Translations under genes and position numbers: made by a program
Notes under the pieces: generated by a model
Databases searched by the model: none
The model's input: the letters and a program-made list of their open reading frames with translations, nothing else
What the model was told of the DNA's origin: nothing
NCBI RefSeq assembly: GCF_026343185.1
Contig: NZ_JAPEMA010000001.1
Coordinates: forward strand, 1,488,001-1,552,000
Direction: 5' to 3'
DNA: 64,000 bases
From: Streptomyces sp. NBC_00091
Lineage (GTDB): Bacteria; Actinomycetota; Actinomycetes; Streptomycetales; Streptomycetaceae
Shown: piece after piece, positions 1 to 8,419 of the stretch
Position numbering within the stretch: position 1 is the stretch's first letter
How the letters are laid out: the number at the start of each line of letters is the position of its first letter

Positions 1-230
1 CGCTCGTGGAGGTTCTTCAGGACGGTGTTCATGGTCGGCGGTGTGACCCCGCAGAGCCGGGCGAGGGCGGCCGCGGAAATGCCCGGCTTCTCGGCGAGCC
101 AGAGCAGGGCGGCGTACTGCGGAACCGTTACTGCGGCCGGCTTGACGGCGGCGTTCTTCGCCGCGAGGAGCGCCTGCTCGGCGCGCTTGATGTGCGCGCC
201 GATGCGCTCCTCGGGAGGCATGGAGGTCAT
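1..230 (-). CDS. MarR-family transcriptional regulator, N-terminal part (runs off the window)
   Basis: Reading leftward from an ATG at 230, the frame stays open to the window edge, giving about 76 residues. It opens MTSMPPEERIGAHIKRAEQ and continues into a winged-helix segment (QYAALLWLAEKPGISAAALARL then CGVTPPTMNTVLKNL), which is the recognition-helix layout of MarR regulators. Such proteins are dimeric repressors that release DNA on binding small phenolic or oxidative ligands. It is divergent from the secreted protein at 308, with only about 77 bp between them, so it may control that gene. The C-terminal dimerisation part lies outside the window. Confidence 0.75.
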   Translation of the reverse strand, partial: MTSMPPEERIGAHIKRAEQALLAAKNAAVKPAAVTVPQYAALLWLAEKPGISAAALARLCGVTPPTMNTVLKNLHE

Positions 231-307
231 TGCGGCATCCTACGACCCTTGCCAATCATTAGAGCCCTAACTACTCTGCGAACACACCGATCAAGAAGGG
301 TTCACCC

Positions 308-1294
308 ATGCCGAAGCTCTCTCATGCCCTGGTCGTCGCCGCCGTCACCGCGACCGCGGCGCTCACCACCGCCGCCGCACCCGCACCCGCACCCGCACCC
401 GCACCGTCTCCCGTATCGACGGCGTTCACCCTCCCCGGCTCGAAGGTCTACCCCGAGGGCATAGCCGCCGACCCCCGTACGGGCACCGTGTACGTCGGCT
501 CGTACGCGGACGGCACCGTCTACCGAGCCCGCCCGGGGGCCCGTACCGCCGAGGTCTTCCTCCCGTCCGGCACCGACGGCCGGCGCACGGCGAACGGGCT
601 GCGCGTCGACGCCCGGGGCCGCCTGTGGGTCACCGACTCCACCGCCGGGGTCGCGGTGTACGACACGGCGACCGGGGCCCGCCTGGCCCACTTCGAGGCC
701 GCGGCCGGCACCCCGCACTTCATCAACGACCTGACCATCACCCCGGACGGCACCGCCTACCTGACCGACAGCGTGCGCGCGGTGATCTACCGCGTCACCC
801 CCGAGCAGCAGCGCGCCGGCACCGGCCCCCTGACCGTGGCCTACGACCTGAGCGGACACATCACCCCGCCGCCGCCCGGCAAGTTCACCCTCAACGGGAT
901 CACCTCGGACCGGGCGGGCCGCTACCTGCTGACCGTCGACATGACCGCGGGCGAACTCCACCGCGTCGACCTGCGCACCGGCGCCCTCAGCCGGGTCGCC
1001 CTGACCGGCGGCGACCTCAAGGCCGCCGACGGCATCCAGCTCTCCCCCGCCGGCACCCTGCGGGCGGTGCACAACATCAGCAACACCCTGACCCGCTGGC
1101 AGCTCACCCCGGACGGCACCCGCGCCCACCTGACCCGCACGATCACGGACCCGTCCCTCCAGATCCCCACCACCCTGGCCCACACCCGGGGCCGCACCCT
1201 GGTGGTCCGCTCCCAGTTCGACAAGGACGGCCCCCTCACCCCCTCCACGGGCTCCCCGACCACCTTCACGATCGCCTCGGTCCGCGGCCTCTGA
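308..1294 (+). CDS. Secreted SMP-30/gluconolactonase-like (NHL-type beta-propeller) protein
   Basis: The protein has 328 aa. Residues 1-27 form a signal peptide: a KLS start, an alanine/valine hydrophobic core and an A-A-A cleavage region. A run of Ala-Pro repeats follows, encoded by four GCACCC hexamers at 377-400, which is a slippage-prone tract. The mature part has repeated blades of the type YPEGIAADPRTGTVYVGS, GLRVDARGRLWVTDS and INDLTITPDGTAYLTDS, typical of SMP-30/NHL six-bladed propellers. The family includes lactonases and extracellular binding propellers, and the substrate cannot be told from sequence. It is divergent from the MarR gene and therefore a likely target of it. Confidence 0.8.
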   Translation: MPKLSHALVVAAVTATAALTTAAAPAPAPAPAPSPVSTAFTLPGSKVYPEGIAADPRTGTVYVGSYADGTVYRARPGARTAEVFLPSGTDGRRTANGLRVDARGRLWVTDSTAGVAVYDTATGARLAHFEAAAGTPHFINDLTITPDGTAYLTDSVRAVIYRVTPEQQRAGTGPLTVAYDLSGHITPPPPGKFTLNGITSDRAGRYLLTVDMTAGELHRVDLRTGALSRVALTGGDLKAADGIQLSPAGTLRAVHNISNTLTRWQLTPDGTRAHLTRTITDPSLQIPTTLAHTRGRTLVVRSQFDKDGPLTPSTGSPTTFTIASVRGL

Positions 1295-1330
1295 CGCCCC
1301 AGTGACGGCTGCAGTCGATAGGGTTGGCCC

Positions 1331-1912
1331 ATGACCGAACTGCCCGACTGGATGCGCCCACCGCGCGCGGAAGGCTGGTTCGCGGAGGACCTCGACCGCC
1401 TCCCCGAGGCGCCCCGCCACACCGAGCTCATCGACGGAGCCCTCGTCTTCATGATGTCGCCCCAGCGGTCCTGGCATGGCCGCCTCGTCACCGCCCTGAC
1501 CACCACGCTCATGGCTCAGACCCCGGCCGGCTTCGAGGTCGAGCGGGAGATGACGATCCGCCTCGATGCCCGTAACCGCCCTGAGCCGGACCTCCTGCTG
1601 ACGGACCTGCCCTATGACCCCGACCGCACGTGGTACGCCCCGGATGACGTGAAGCTCGTCATCGAGGCCGTGTCACCCGAGTCCGCCCACCGCGACCGCA
1701 CGGTCAAGCTCCGCAAGTACGCGGAGGCCGGCATCCCGCACTACTGGTGCATCGAGGACGAGGACGGCGCGCCCGTGGTCCACGTCTACGAGCTCGACGA
1801 ACCCACCGGCGTCTACGCGCCCGCCGGCATCTTCCGGGGCACCCTCCGGCGGCCGGTGCCCTTCGAGATCAGCCTCGACCTGGACAAGCTCACCCCGCCC
1901 CGAAGCAGCTGA
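1331..1912 (+). CDS. Uma2-family (DUF820) restriction-endonuclease-fold protein
   Basis: The protein has 193 aa. It shows the Uma2 pattern: an acidic hydrophobic block (HTELIDGALVFMMSPQ), then RPEPDLLLTD, an EAVSPES segment and RDRTVKLRKYAEAGIPHYW. Together these form the PD-(D/E)xK-like core (PD at about 80, E/SP at about 115, K at about 130). Proteins of this family are extremely numerous in Streptomyces and cyanobacteria. Their cellular role is unknown, and most are not part of restriction systems. The gene stands alone, convergent with the xanthine dehydrogenase subunit, and a perfect palindromic terminator separates the two. Confidence 0.85.
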   Translation: MTELPDWMRPPRAEGWFAEDLDRLPEAPRHTELIDGALVFMMSPQRSWHGRLVTALTTTLMAQTPAGFEVEREMTIRLDARNRPEPDLLLTDLPYDPDRTWYAPDDVKLVIEAVSPESAHRDRTVKLRKYAEAGIPHYWCIEDEDGAPVVHVYELDEPTGVYAPAGIFRGTLRRPVPFEISLDLDKLTPPRSS

Positions 1913-1930
1913 GAGCCGGGACGGCAAGCG

Positions 1931-1964
1931 GAAGGGGCCGGACTCCGCGGAGTCCGGCCCCTTC
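1931..1964. terminator. Perfect 34-bp palindrome, bidirectional terminator
   Basis: A 16-bp perfect arm (GAAGGGGCCGGACTCC) is followed by a 2-bp centre and its exact complement. It sits between the convergent Uma2 gene (stop 1912) and the xanthine dehydrogenase subunit gene (stop 1978), so it can serve both transcripts. Confidence 0.85.
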
Positions 1965-1977
1965 GGGTAGGCGGCGG

Positions 1978-4368
1978 TCAGGCCCCCGTGAGGTGCTCGG
2001 GGCGGACCGGTGTCCTGTTCAGCTCCAGGCCGGTCGCCGCCCGGATCGCCGCGAGGACGGCCGGGGTGGACGACAGGGTCGGGGCCTCGCCGATGCCCCG
2101 CACCCCGTACGGCGCGTTCGGGTCGCCCAGTTCGAGGTAGTCGACCGGGATCGTCGGCGTGTCGAGGATGGTCGGGAGCAGGTAGTCCGTGAAGGAGGGG
2201 TTCTTCACCTTCGCGGTCTCCGGGTCCACGATGATCTCCTCCATCACCGCGACGCCCAGGCCCTGGACGGTGCCGCCCTGGATCTGTCCGACGACGGACA
2301 GCGGGTTGAGCGCCTTGCCCACGTCCTGGGCGACGGCCAGTTCGACGACCTTGACCAGGCCCAGTTCGGTGTCGACCTCCACCACCGCGCGGTGCGCGGC
2401 GAAGGAGTACTGGACGTGGCCGTCGCCCTGCCCCGTGACCAGGTCGAAGGCCTCGGTGGGGCGGTGGCGCCACTCGGCCTCGATCTCCACGACCTCGTCC
2501 TCGAGGACGTCCGCGGTGGTCGCGAGTACCTCGCCGCCGTCGGTGACGACCTTGCCGCCCTCCAGGAGCAGCTCGGCGGTGGCCCACGCCGGGTGGTACG
2601 AGCCGAACTTGCGGCGGCCGATCTCCAGGACCTTCTCGCGGACGAGCTCGCAGGAGTTCTTGATGGAACCGCCGGTCATGTACGTCTGGCGGCCCGCGGA
2701 GGTCGAACCGGCCGAGCCCACCTGGGTGTCGGCGGGGTGGATGGTGACCTGCTGGACGCCCAGCTCGGTGCGGGCGATCTGCGCGTGGATGGTGACGCCG
2801 CCCTGGCCGACCTCCGCCATGGCCGTGTGGACCAGCGCGACGGCCTCGCCGTTGATGACCTCCAGGCGGACCTTGGCCGTCGAGTAGTCGTCGAAGCCCT
2901 CGGAGAAGCCGACGTTCTTGATGCCGACCGCGTAGCCGACGCCCCGGACGACACCCTCGCCGTGCGTGGTGTTCGACAGGCCGCCCGGCAGCGCGCGCAC
3001 ATCGGCCTCGCCGTCGGCGACCTCCCACTGGCGCTCCGGCGGCAGCGGGCGGGCCTTGACCCGGCGCAGCAGCTCGGCGACCGGGGCCGGGGAGTCCACG
3101 ACCTGGCCGGTGGGCATGATGGTGCCCTGCTCCATCGCGTTGAGCTGGCGCAGCTCCACCGGGTCCATGCCCAGCTTGGCGGCGAGCTTGTCCATCTGGG
3201 CCTCGTACGCGAAGCAGGCCTGGACGGCGCCGAAGCCGCGCATCGCGCCGCAGGGCGGGTTGTTGGTGTAGAGGCCGATCGCCTCGATCTCGACGTCGTC
3301 GATGACGTACGGGCCGACCGAGAGGGACGCGGCGTTGCCGACGACCGAGGCCGTGGACGACGCGTAGGCGCCGCCGTCGAGCACGATCTTGCACTTCATG
3401 TGCGTGAGCTTGCCGTCCTTGGTGGCGCCGTGCTCGTAGTAGAGCTTCGCCGGGTGACGGTGGACGTGCCCGAAGAAGGACTCGAAGCGGTTGTAGACCA
3501 TCTTGACCGGCTTGCCCGTGCGCAGGGCGAGCAGGGAGGCGAGGATCTGCATCGAGATGTCCTCGCGGCCGCCGAACGCGCCGCCGACGCCGGCCATCGT
3601 CATGCGGACCTTCTCCTCGGGCAGGCCGAGGACCGGGGCGATCTGCTTGAGGTCCGAGTGCAGCCACTGGGTGGCCACGTACAGGTCGACGCCGCCGTCC
3701 TCGCAGGGCACCGCGAGGCCGGACTCCGGGCCGAGGAAGGCCTGGTCCTGCATGCCGAAGGTGTACTCGCCCTTCACGATGACGTCGGCGCGCTTGCGGG
3801 CCTCTTCCACGTCGCCGCGGAAGATCGGCTGGCGGTGCACGATGTTCGGGTGCGGGACGTGACCGGAGTGGTGGTCGTCGCGGTTCTCGTGGACGAGTAC
3901 GGCGTCCGGAGCGGTCGCCGAGGCCTCGTCGGTGACGAGGGGCAGCTCCTTGTACTCGATCTTGATCTTCGCGGTGGCACGGCGCGCGGTCTCCGGGTGG
4001 TCGGCGGCCACCAGGGCGACCGGCTCACCGTGGTGGCGGACCTTGCCGTGCGCCAGGACGGGCGTGTCCTGGAACTCCATGCCGTAGTTCTTCATCGGGG
4101 CCGGCAGGTCTTCGTACGTCATGACCGCGTGGACGCCGGGCACGGTCAGGGCCTGGGAGATGTCGATGGAGACGATCTCGGCGTGCGCGACCGTGGACCG
4201 CAGGGTCTGGCCCCACAGCATGTCCTCGTGCCACATGTCCGAGGAGTACGCGAACTCGCCGGTGACCTTCAGGGTGCCGTCCGGGCGCAGCGTCGACTCG
4301 CCGATGCCGCCCCTGGTGCGGGAGCCCTGGGTGACGTTGGTGGGAATACCGGTGGTGGTGCCAGCCAT
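1978..4368 (-). CDS. Xanthine dehydrogenase-like molybdenum-binding subunit
   Basis: The protein has 796 aa, the full length for the separate Mo subunit of bacterial xanthine dehydrogenases. It has the N-terminal a/b-hammerhead region (about 20-130) and then the MoCo-binding parts with GVGGAFGGRED, GAMRGFGAVQ, AEVGQGG and, near the end, GVRGIGEAP, whose Glu is the general base in this family. It would hydroxylate purines or related heterocycles, passing electrons to 2Fe-2S and FAD subunits. ATG 4368 was chosen because it opens MAGTTTGIPTNVTQ; an extension to 4497 would be out of family. The usual FAD and 2Fe-2S partner genes are not upstream. Instead a broken 2Fe-2S C-terminus ends 2 nt before this start, so the enzyme is probably an orphan here unless partners exist elsewhere. 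Confidence 0.88.
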   Translation of the reverse strand: MAGTTTGIPTNVTQGSRTRGGIGESTLRPDGTLKVTGEFAYSSDMWHEDMLWGQTLRSTVAHAEIVSIDISQALTVPGVHAVMTYEDLPAPMKNYGMEFQDTPVLAHGKVRHHGEPVALVAADHPETARRATAKIKIEYKELPLVTDEASATAPDAVLVHENRDDHHSGHVPHPNIVHRQPIFRGDVEEARKRADVIVKGEYTFGMQDQAFLGPESGLAVPCEDGGVDLYVATQWLHSDLKQIAPVLGLPEEKVRMTMAGVGGAFGGREDISMQILASLLALRTGKPVKMVYNRFESFFGHVHRHPAKLYYEHGATKDGKLTHMKCKIVLDGGAYASSTASVVGNAASLSVGPYVIDDVEIEAIGLYTNNPPCGAMRGFGAVQACFAYEAQMDKLAAKLGMDPVELRQLNAMEQGTIMPTGQVVDSPAPVAELLRRVKARPLPPERQWEVADGEADVRALPGGLSNTTHGEGVVRGVGYAVGIKNVGFSEGFDDYSTAKVRLEVINGEAVALVHTAMAEVGQGGVTIHAQIARTELGVQQVTIHPADTQVGSAGSTSAGRQTYMTGGSIKNSCELVREKVLEIGRRKFGSYHPAWATAELLLEGGKVVTDGGEVLATTADVLEDEVVEIEAEWRHRPTEAFDLVTGQGDGHVQYSFAAHRAVVEVDTELGLVKVVELAVAQDVGKALNPLSVVGQIQGGTVQGLGVAVMEEIIVDPETAKVKNPSFTDYLLPTILDTPTIPVDYLELGDPNAPYGVRGIGEAPTLSSTPAVLAAIRAATGLELNRTPVRPEHLTGA

Positions 4369-4370
4369 GA

Positions 4371-4460
4371 TCAGACCACGCTTTCCTGAAGTCCTCGGTG
4401 CTCCTGGCGGGCCGCGGCCAGGATCTTCTCGTAACCCGTGCGGCGGCAGAGACCGCCCCC
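4371..4460 (-). pseudogene. Remnant of the 2Fe-2S subunit C-terminus of xanthine dehydrogenase
   Basis: The minus-strand reading GLCRRTGYEKILAAAR followed by about a dozen residues and a stop matches the end of xanthine dehydrogenase 2Fe-2S subunits, where the consensus is NLCRCTGYEKIL. The second cluster Cys is Arg here. Upstream of Gly-Leu-Cys the sequence (positions above about 4460) no longer resembles the family and runs directly into the pucR promoter region. I infer a deletion that removed the FAD subunit and nearly all of the 2Fe-2S subunit, leaving about 27 codons and the junction to the Mo subunit. Confidence 0.7.
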
Positions 4461-4681
4461 GCCGCCGTCGGTGCCGCGACCCCCGTACGCGGCACACCCG
4501 AAGTCGCTCTCGGCCGCACGCCCAGAAGTAGACAGCGCGATCAAGGGGACGAGGCAGTCACCGATCGCTCGAAACGGACTTCTCCGCAGCCTGTGGAAGA
4601 CGGTGCCTTCCCACCACCTCACCTCGCTCACCTGCGGCAATTCACCTTCCCCAACCCGGACGGCGTGAGAGGGTGGCATGC

Positions 4682-6328
4682 ATGCGGCTACGCGATCTCC
4701 TGGACGTCGACGAGCTGGATCTGCAGCTGCTCGTGGGCCTGGACGCCGACGACGGCGTGCTCGATCGAGCCATCCGTGCTGTCCCGACCATCGACCTGGC
4801 CGACCCCGGCCGGTTCCTGACCGGCGGTGAACTCGTCCTCACCGGGCTCGCCTGGTGGCGCGAGGAGGGGGACGCCGAGTCGTTCGTACGCGTCCTCGCC
4901 CGGGCGGGCGTCGCGGCCCTCGCCGCCGGCGAGGTCGAGCACGGACTCGTCCCGCACGACCTCGTGCGCGCCTGCCGGCGCCACGGCGTCCCGCTCGTCG
5001 CCGTACGACCGGAAACCTCGTTCGCCGCGATCACCGAACACGTCCTGCGCCGTCTGCGCGGTCTGCGGCGCAAGGACGTCGGCAGCCTCGCCGCCGTGGT
5101 CGAACGCCACCGGCAGCTCCTCACCGACCGGGGCGCGCCGGACTCCGTACTGGAGCTCCTGCGGGAAATCCTCGGCCTCGACGTGCGCGTCCTGTCCCCG
5201 ACCGGACGTCAGATCGCCGGGGCCCGGCCTCCGCTGCACCCCAAGACGGCGGTGGCACTGGCCGCGAGGTACCTCGCCGCGCGCCGCGCGGGCGAGGCGG
5301 CTCCCCACCGGGTGACGATCGGCGAGCGCCTGTACTCCCTCGTGCCGGTACGCCACACGACCGGGCCGGCCACCGAGTTGGGTGACTGGCTGGTCGTCAT
5401 GGAAGCCGACACCGCGAACTGGCCCGCGGCGGACGTGGAACTCCTCGACCGGATCGTCGAGCTGGTCGCAGACGCCCGATCCGCGCACGAAGGGGCGAAG
5501 GAGGCGCTCAACGACCTGGCCGGCCGGCTACTCGACCTGCTGCGCGGCGGCGTCCCGCCCGAGGAGATCCCCGTCCGGCTGCGCAACACCGCGCAGGCCG
5601 TCGTCAGCCAGCAGGACACCTGGCCGCGGGAACAGTTCGTGGTCGCCCGGGGCGAGTGGCACGGAAACCGGCCCATCCCCGCCCCGGCCCTGCGCGTACT
5701 GCTGGAGGAGGCCCTGGTCCAGCCTGACGGCCCGGTGCCGGTATCGCCGCAGGACATCGCCGCCACCGTCGACGGCGACCGGGCCGTGCTCTTCGTCCTG
5801 GTGCCGCCCACGGACGCGCTCCCCGAACCGGCCCTCGACTGCGCCGCCCTCCAGCAGAGGCTCTCGGCGGCGCTCGCGCGCTGGCTCGGCCCGACGGACC
5901 GCGTCTGCGTCGGTGTCAGCTCTCCGGTGGAAGAGCCCGGGAACGCACGCCGAGCGCTCGACGAGGCCCGCAACGCCCTGCGGGTCGCGTACGAGGGCCC
6001 GGAGCGAGTGACCGTACGCGGCCCCGACGACCTCACCACGCACATCCTGTCGCTGCTGCCCCTGATCCCGGCCGAAGCCCGGCGCGCCTTCGCCACCCGC
6101 CTCCTCGGCCCCCTGCGCGACCACGACAGCCGCCACCGGACCGACCTGCTGGCCACGCTGGAGACGTTCCTCGACTGCGACGGCTCCTGGACCGCCTGCG
6201 CCGCCCAACTCCACCTGCACGTCAACTCCCTACGCCACCGCATCGCCCGCATCGAGCACCTCACGGCCCGCGACCTGACCCGCCTCGAAACCCGCCTGGA
6301 CTTCCTGGCCGCCCTCAGAGCCGCCTGA
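4682..6328 (+). CDS. PucR-family purine catabolism regulator
   Basis: The protein has 548 aa. The N-terminal PucR domain starts MRLRDLLDVDELDLQLLVG and contains the GGELVLTGLAWWR block. The middle is a GGDEF/CdaR-like region, and the C-terminus has the HTH_30 segment with HLHVNSLRHRIARIEHLT. Members activate or repress purine and allantoin catabolism genes, so the divergent xanthine dehydrogenase subunit is the expected target. ATG 4682 is preferred over GTG 4673 because GAGAGG lies at a proper 9-nt spacing from it. With the dehydrogenase operon mostly deleted, its local target set is reduced. Confidence 0.88.
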   Translation: MRLRDLLDVDELDLQLLVGLDADDGVLDRAIRAVPTIDLADPGRFLTGGELVLTGLAWWREEGDAESFVRVLARAGVAALAAGEVEHGLVPHDLVRACRRHGVPLVAVRPETSFAAITEHVLRRLRGLRRKDVGSLAAVVERHRQLLTDRGAPDSVLELLREILGLDVRVLSPTGRQIAGARPPLHPKTAVALAARYLAARRAGEAAPHRVTIGERLYSLVPVRHTTGPATELGDWLVVMEADTANWPAADVELLDRIVELVADARSAHEGAKEALNDLAGRLLDLLRGGVPPEEIPVRLRNTAQAVVSQQDTWPREQFVVARGEWHGNRPIPAPALRVLLEEALVQPDGPVPVSPQDIAATVDGDRAVLFVLVPPTDALPEPALDCAALQQRLSAALARWLGPTDRVCVGVSSPVEEPGNARRALDEARNALRVAYEGPERVTVRGPDDLTTHILSLLPLIPAEARRAFATRLLGPLRDHDSRHRTDLLATLETFLDCDGSWTACAAQLHLHVNSLRHRIARIEHLTARDLTRLETRLDFLAALRAA

Positions 6329-6350
6329 CCCACCACCCGCTCGATCGCGT

Positions 6351-6360
6351 TGTGTACACA
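6351..6360. promoter_or_regulatory. TGTGTACACA palindrome, probable operator of the downstream TA pair
   Basis: A perfect 10-bp palindrome containing TGTACA lies 26 bp before the antitoxin ATG at 6386. YefM/Phd-type antitoxins autorepress through palindromes with a TGTACA core in E. coli yefM-yoeB, so this is a reasonable operator assignment by position and motif. Confidence 0.6.
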
Positions 6361-6385
6361 TGAGACACTCGGTACGCTTGAGCGC

Positions 6386-6655
6386 ATGACGCAGCCACTG
6401 CCCATAGAGTCCATCCGCGACGTGCGCGCGCACCTGGCTGAGGTCGTGGAGCGCGCCGATCGCGACGACGTGCCCACCGTGATCACCCGGCGCGGCAAGC
6501 AGGTCGCCGCCGTCGTCTCCATCGAGGTCCTGCGCAAGTACCAGGAGTGGGAAGAGCGCGAGATCAACCGGATCATCGACGAGCGCATGGCCAACCCCGC
6601 GCCCGGCATCCCGATCGAGGACATCATGAGGGAGACGCTGGCACGCGGTGAGTGA
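6386..6655 (+). CDS. Type II antitoxin, Phd/YefM family
   Basis: The protein has 89 aa. It begins MTQPLPIESIRDVRAHLAEVVERA and continues PTVITRRGKQVAAVVSIEVLRKY, the compact N-terminal DNA-binding fold of Phd/YefM. An acidic, likely disordered C-terminal tail would wrap the toxin. It precedes and overlaps a RelE-type toxin gene by 8 nt. The TGTGTACACA palindrome upstream fits autorepression by the complex. Confidence 0.88.
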   Translation: MTQPLPIESIRDVRAHLAEVVERADRDDVPTVITRRGKQVAAVVSIEVLRKYQEWEEREINRIIDERMANPAPGIPIEDIMRETLARGE

Positions 6656-6911
6656 GTACCCAACCGTCTTCCGGCCCGAGGCGCAGGCCGAGCTCCGGAA
6701 GATCCCCCGCGACATGGCGCTGCGCATCCTGGCCAAGCTGACCGAGCTGGAGAGCGACCCCTTCGGCTTCAACACCACCGCACTCGTGTCCCAGCCCGAG
6801 CGCCGCCGCCTGCGCGTCGGCGACTACCGCATCGTCTACACCATCGACAACGGAGAGCTGGTGGTGTGGGTCGTTCACGTCGGACACCGCTCCACGGTCT
6901 ACGAAACGTAG
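6648..6911 (+). CDS. Type II toxin, RelE/ParE family
   Basis: The protein has 87 aa, starts at GTG and overlaps the antitoxin end by 8 nt, so translation is coupled. FRPEAQAELRKIPRDMALRILAKL is followed by RRRLRVGDYRIVYTIDNGELVVWVVHVGHR, the RelE-superfamily pattern with the basic GDYR(I/V)-Y strand. RelE proteins cut mRNA in the ribosome and ParE proteins poison gyrase; the sequence alone does not decide between these. It lies at the extreme left edge of the accreted island, and a copy of an element end begins 3 bp after its stop. Confidence 0.85.
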   Translation: MSEYPTVFRPEAQAELRKIPRDMALRILAKLTELESDPFGFNTTALVSQPERRRLRVGDYRIVYTIDNGELVVWVVHVGHRSTVYET

Positions 6912-6939
6912 CTGTCCCGACGGTCGTTTACGGGTGTCC

Positions 6940-6959
6940 TGCGGACTGTCTGCGGACTG
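6940..6959 (+). repeat. Paired TGCGGACTG 9-mers (candidate arm-type integrase sites), left end of unit 0
   Basis: TGCGGACTG occurs at 6940 and 6951, one helical turn apart, in the context TTTACGGGTGTCC. The same pair with the same 11-bp spacing recurs at 9020 and, with one change, at 19516. Confidence 0.65.
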
Positions 6960-7022
6960 GCTTCAAATGCGAGGCACCGAAATCCGTGGCGCACCGGCCG
7001 GACCTGCGACGAGACTGCGCAG

Positions 7023-7412
7023 GTGAGCGACTCCTACCCCTGTCCCTGCTGCGGGCGCCGCGTGCTCGACGACATGCCCGGCTCTTGGGAGATCTGCCCC
7101 GTCTGCTTCTGGGAGGACGACGCGGTCCAGTTCCGCTGGCCGACCATGAATGGTGGCGCGAACAAGGTCTCCCTGATCGAGGCCCAACTCAACTACCAGG
7201 ACTTCGGTGCCTGCGACCAACACGGCCGCCAGTACGTCCGCCCGCCGACGACGGACGAGCCGCTCGACCCTGCCTGGCGCCCCATCGACCTGACGCGCGA
7301 CTCCTTCGAGGACTGGGAAGCCGAGGACCGCGTCCCGTGGCCCGACGACCACTCGGTGCTCTGCTGGTGGCTCCCCACCTTCTGGCGCCGCGGCCACCCG
7401 GTGGCATCATGA
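7023..7412 (+). CDS. CPCC-family cysteine-rich protein
   Basis: The protein has 129 aa and a GTG start. The N-terminus SYPCPCCGRRVLDD and the following EICPVCFWEDDAVQF give two CxxC knuckles, as in the Cys-rich CPCC family, a predicted zinc-binding fold. The rest (YQDFGACDQHGRQYVRPP and a Trp-rich C-terminus) also fits this family. No function is established. These proteins often occur in accessory clusters, some with toxin or immunity genes. It is the first gene of unit 0. Confidence 0.8.
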   Translation: MSDSYPCPCCGRRVLDDMPGSWEICPVCFWEDDAVQFRWPTMNGGANKVSLIEAQLNYQDFGACDQHGRQYVRPPTTDEPLDPAWRPIDLTRDSFEDWEAEDRVPWPDDHSVLCWWLPTFWRRGHPVAS

Positions 7413-7524
7413 CGTCCCCCATCGAGGCCCTCGTCCCTTCGAAGAGGTAGCGGACCCACGCTGCGGCCCCGCCCTGATCGCCCTACTGGACAGCGGCGAC
7501 CCCACCGTCCGGGAATGGGCAGCG

Positions 7525-8004
7525 ATGGCCCTGGCGAACCTGGAGATCGACGGCGCGGTCGAGCCCCTGGGCCGCGCCGATCGTGCCTGCCTGGAACGGG
7601 CGACCTCACCCGACTGGAGCGAGCCCGTCGGCATCCGCTGGGCCCTGACCGAACTCGGCGCCCGCAGCCCTGTCGTCCCACCGCTCACCGCGCGCCTACG
7701 AGACACTGCTGCGGATGACGCCCCTGGCTGGCCCTCAGCCCACTTCGCCGAGATCATCAACGACCTGGCCGACCACGCCCAAGTGATCCTCTACTCCCAA
7801 TTCTGGCGGGTGGACGCCGGCCGCACGTACGGCATCTCCGGCACCACCCTGGACTGGGAACTCGACTGGACCACGCCCTGGGAGCACCTGGTCGAAGAGT
7901 CCCGCACGTGGTCGCTGCTGGAAGCCTCCGAAGCCCCCGTCGGCGAGAGCATCTTCGTCGCCCCCACCTGGATCGACCGTACCGACCTATTCCCGGAGAG
8001 GTGA
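7525..8004 (+). CDS. Hypothetical protein with HEAT-like N-terminus, possibly truncated
   Basis: The protein has 159 aa from ATG 7525. The same frame stays open leftward into the end of the CPCC gene and reads CGPALIALLDSGDPTVREWAAMALANLEID, a HEAT-repeat-like helix pair. No ATG or GTG with a ribosome site is available there, so either the annotated start falls inside a repeat or the gene has lost its 5' end. The C-terminal half (residues 75-159, with WRVDAGRTYGISGTTLDWELDW) is unrecognised. Confidence 0.5.
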   Translation: MALANLEIDGAVEPLGRADRACLERATSPDWSEPVGIRWALTELGARSPVVPPLTARLRDTAADDAPGWPSAHFAEIINDLADHAQVILYSQFWRVDAGRTYGISGTTLDWELDWTTPWEHLVEESRTWSLLEASEAPVGESIFVAPTWIDRTDLFPER

Positions 8005-8164
8005 CCGATGCCGTTCCAGCAGGGCCCGGCCATGCTGTAGCGCATCGGGAAGTAGATGAACGGCCCGGACTCCTCGCCGGTCAACGGCCCCGTGGACCGT
8101 AGAGAGGTGTCCACTGCCACGGCCCACCGACAGCACATCTCCGCACACACGAAGCACTCAGTGA

Positions 8165-8419
8165 TCAGTAGTGATACCGGGCAGCGAGGATGACGATCTC
8201 TTTGTCCGTAATCAGGTAGACGAGGCGGTGCTCATCGTCGATCCGTCGCGACCAAGCCCCCGGCAAGTGGTACTTCAGCGGCTCGGGCTTGCCGATTCCC
8301 GTGAACGGGTCACGCCTGACGTCCTCGATGAGCTTGTTGATCCGGGTGAGCATCTTGCGGTCGTTCTTGAGCCAGGACGTGTAGTCCTCCCAGCCCTGAT
8401 CCTCGAAGACAAGCCTCAC
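8165..8419 (-). CDS. yoeB: YoeB/Txe-family mRNA interferase toxin
   Basis: The protein has 84 aa. It contains [33 protein letters not shown] and [18 protein letters not shown], and ends ILAARYHY. The family's catalytic Glu (in IEDV), Arg (in RRIDDEHR) and terminal His-Tyr are all visible. YoeB cleaves mRNA in the ribosomal A site. Its ATG overlaps the antitoxin stop by 4 nt. Length and all signature residues match functional YoeB, so it is likely active. Confidence 0.93.
   Translation of the reverse strand: MRLVFEDQGWEDYTSWLKNDRKMLTRINKLIEDVRRDPFTGIGKPEPLKYHLPGAWSRRIDDEHRLVYLITDKEIVILAARYHY

Noticed and set aside
1331..1912. Restriction-modification system based on the Uma2-like gene
   Set aside because: There is no methyltransferase or specificity gene nearby, and the family is widespread without restriction partners.
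1747..4389. 880-codon open frame on the plus strand across the xanthine dehydrogenase gene
   Set aside because: It lies antisense to a full-length gene with all family motifs and has the repetitive Arg/Gly/Val/Leu composition typical of shadow frames in high-GC DNA.
4371..4679. A complete 102-codon gene upstream of the Mo subunit
   Set aside because: Only the last ~27 codons match anything (the 2Fe-2S subunit end); the rest has no family match and overlaps the pucR promoter region.
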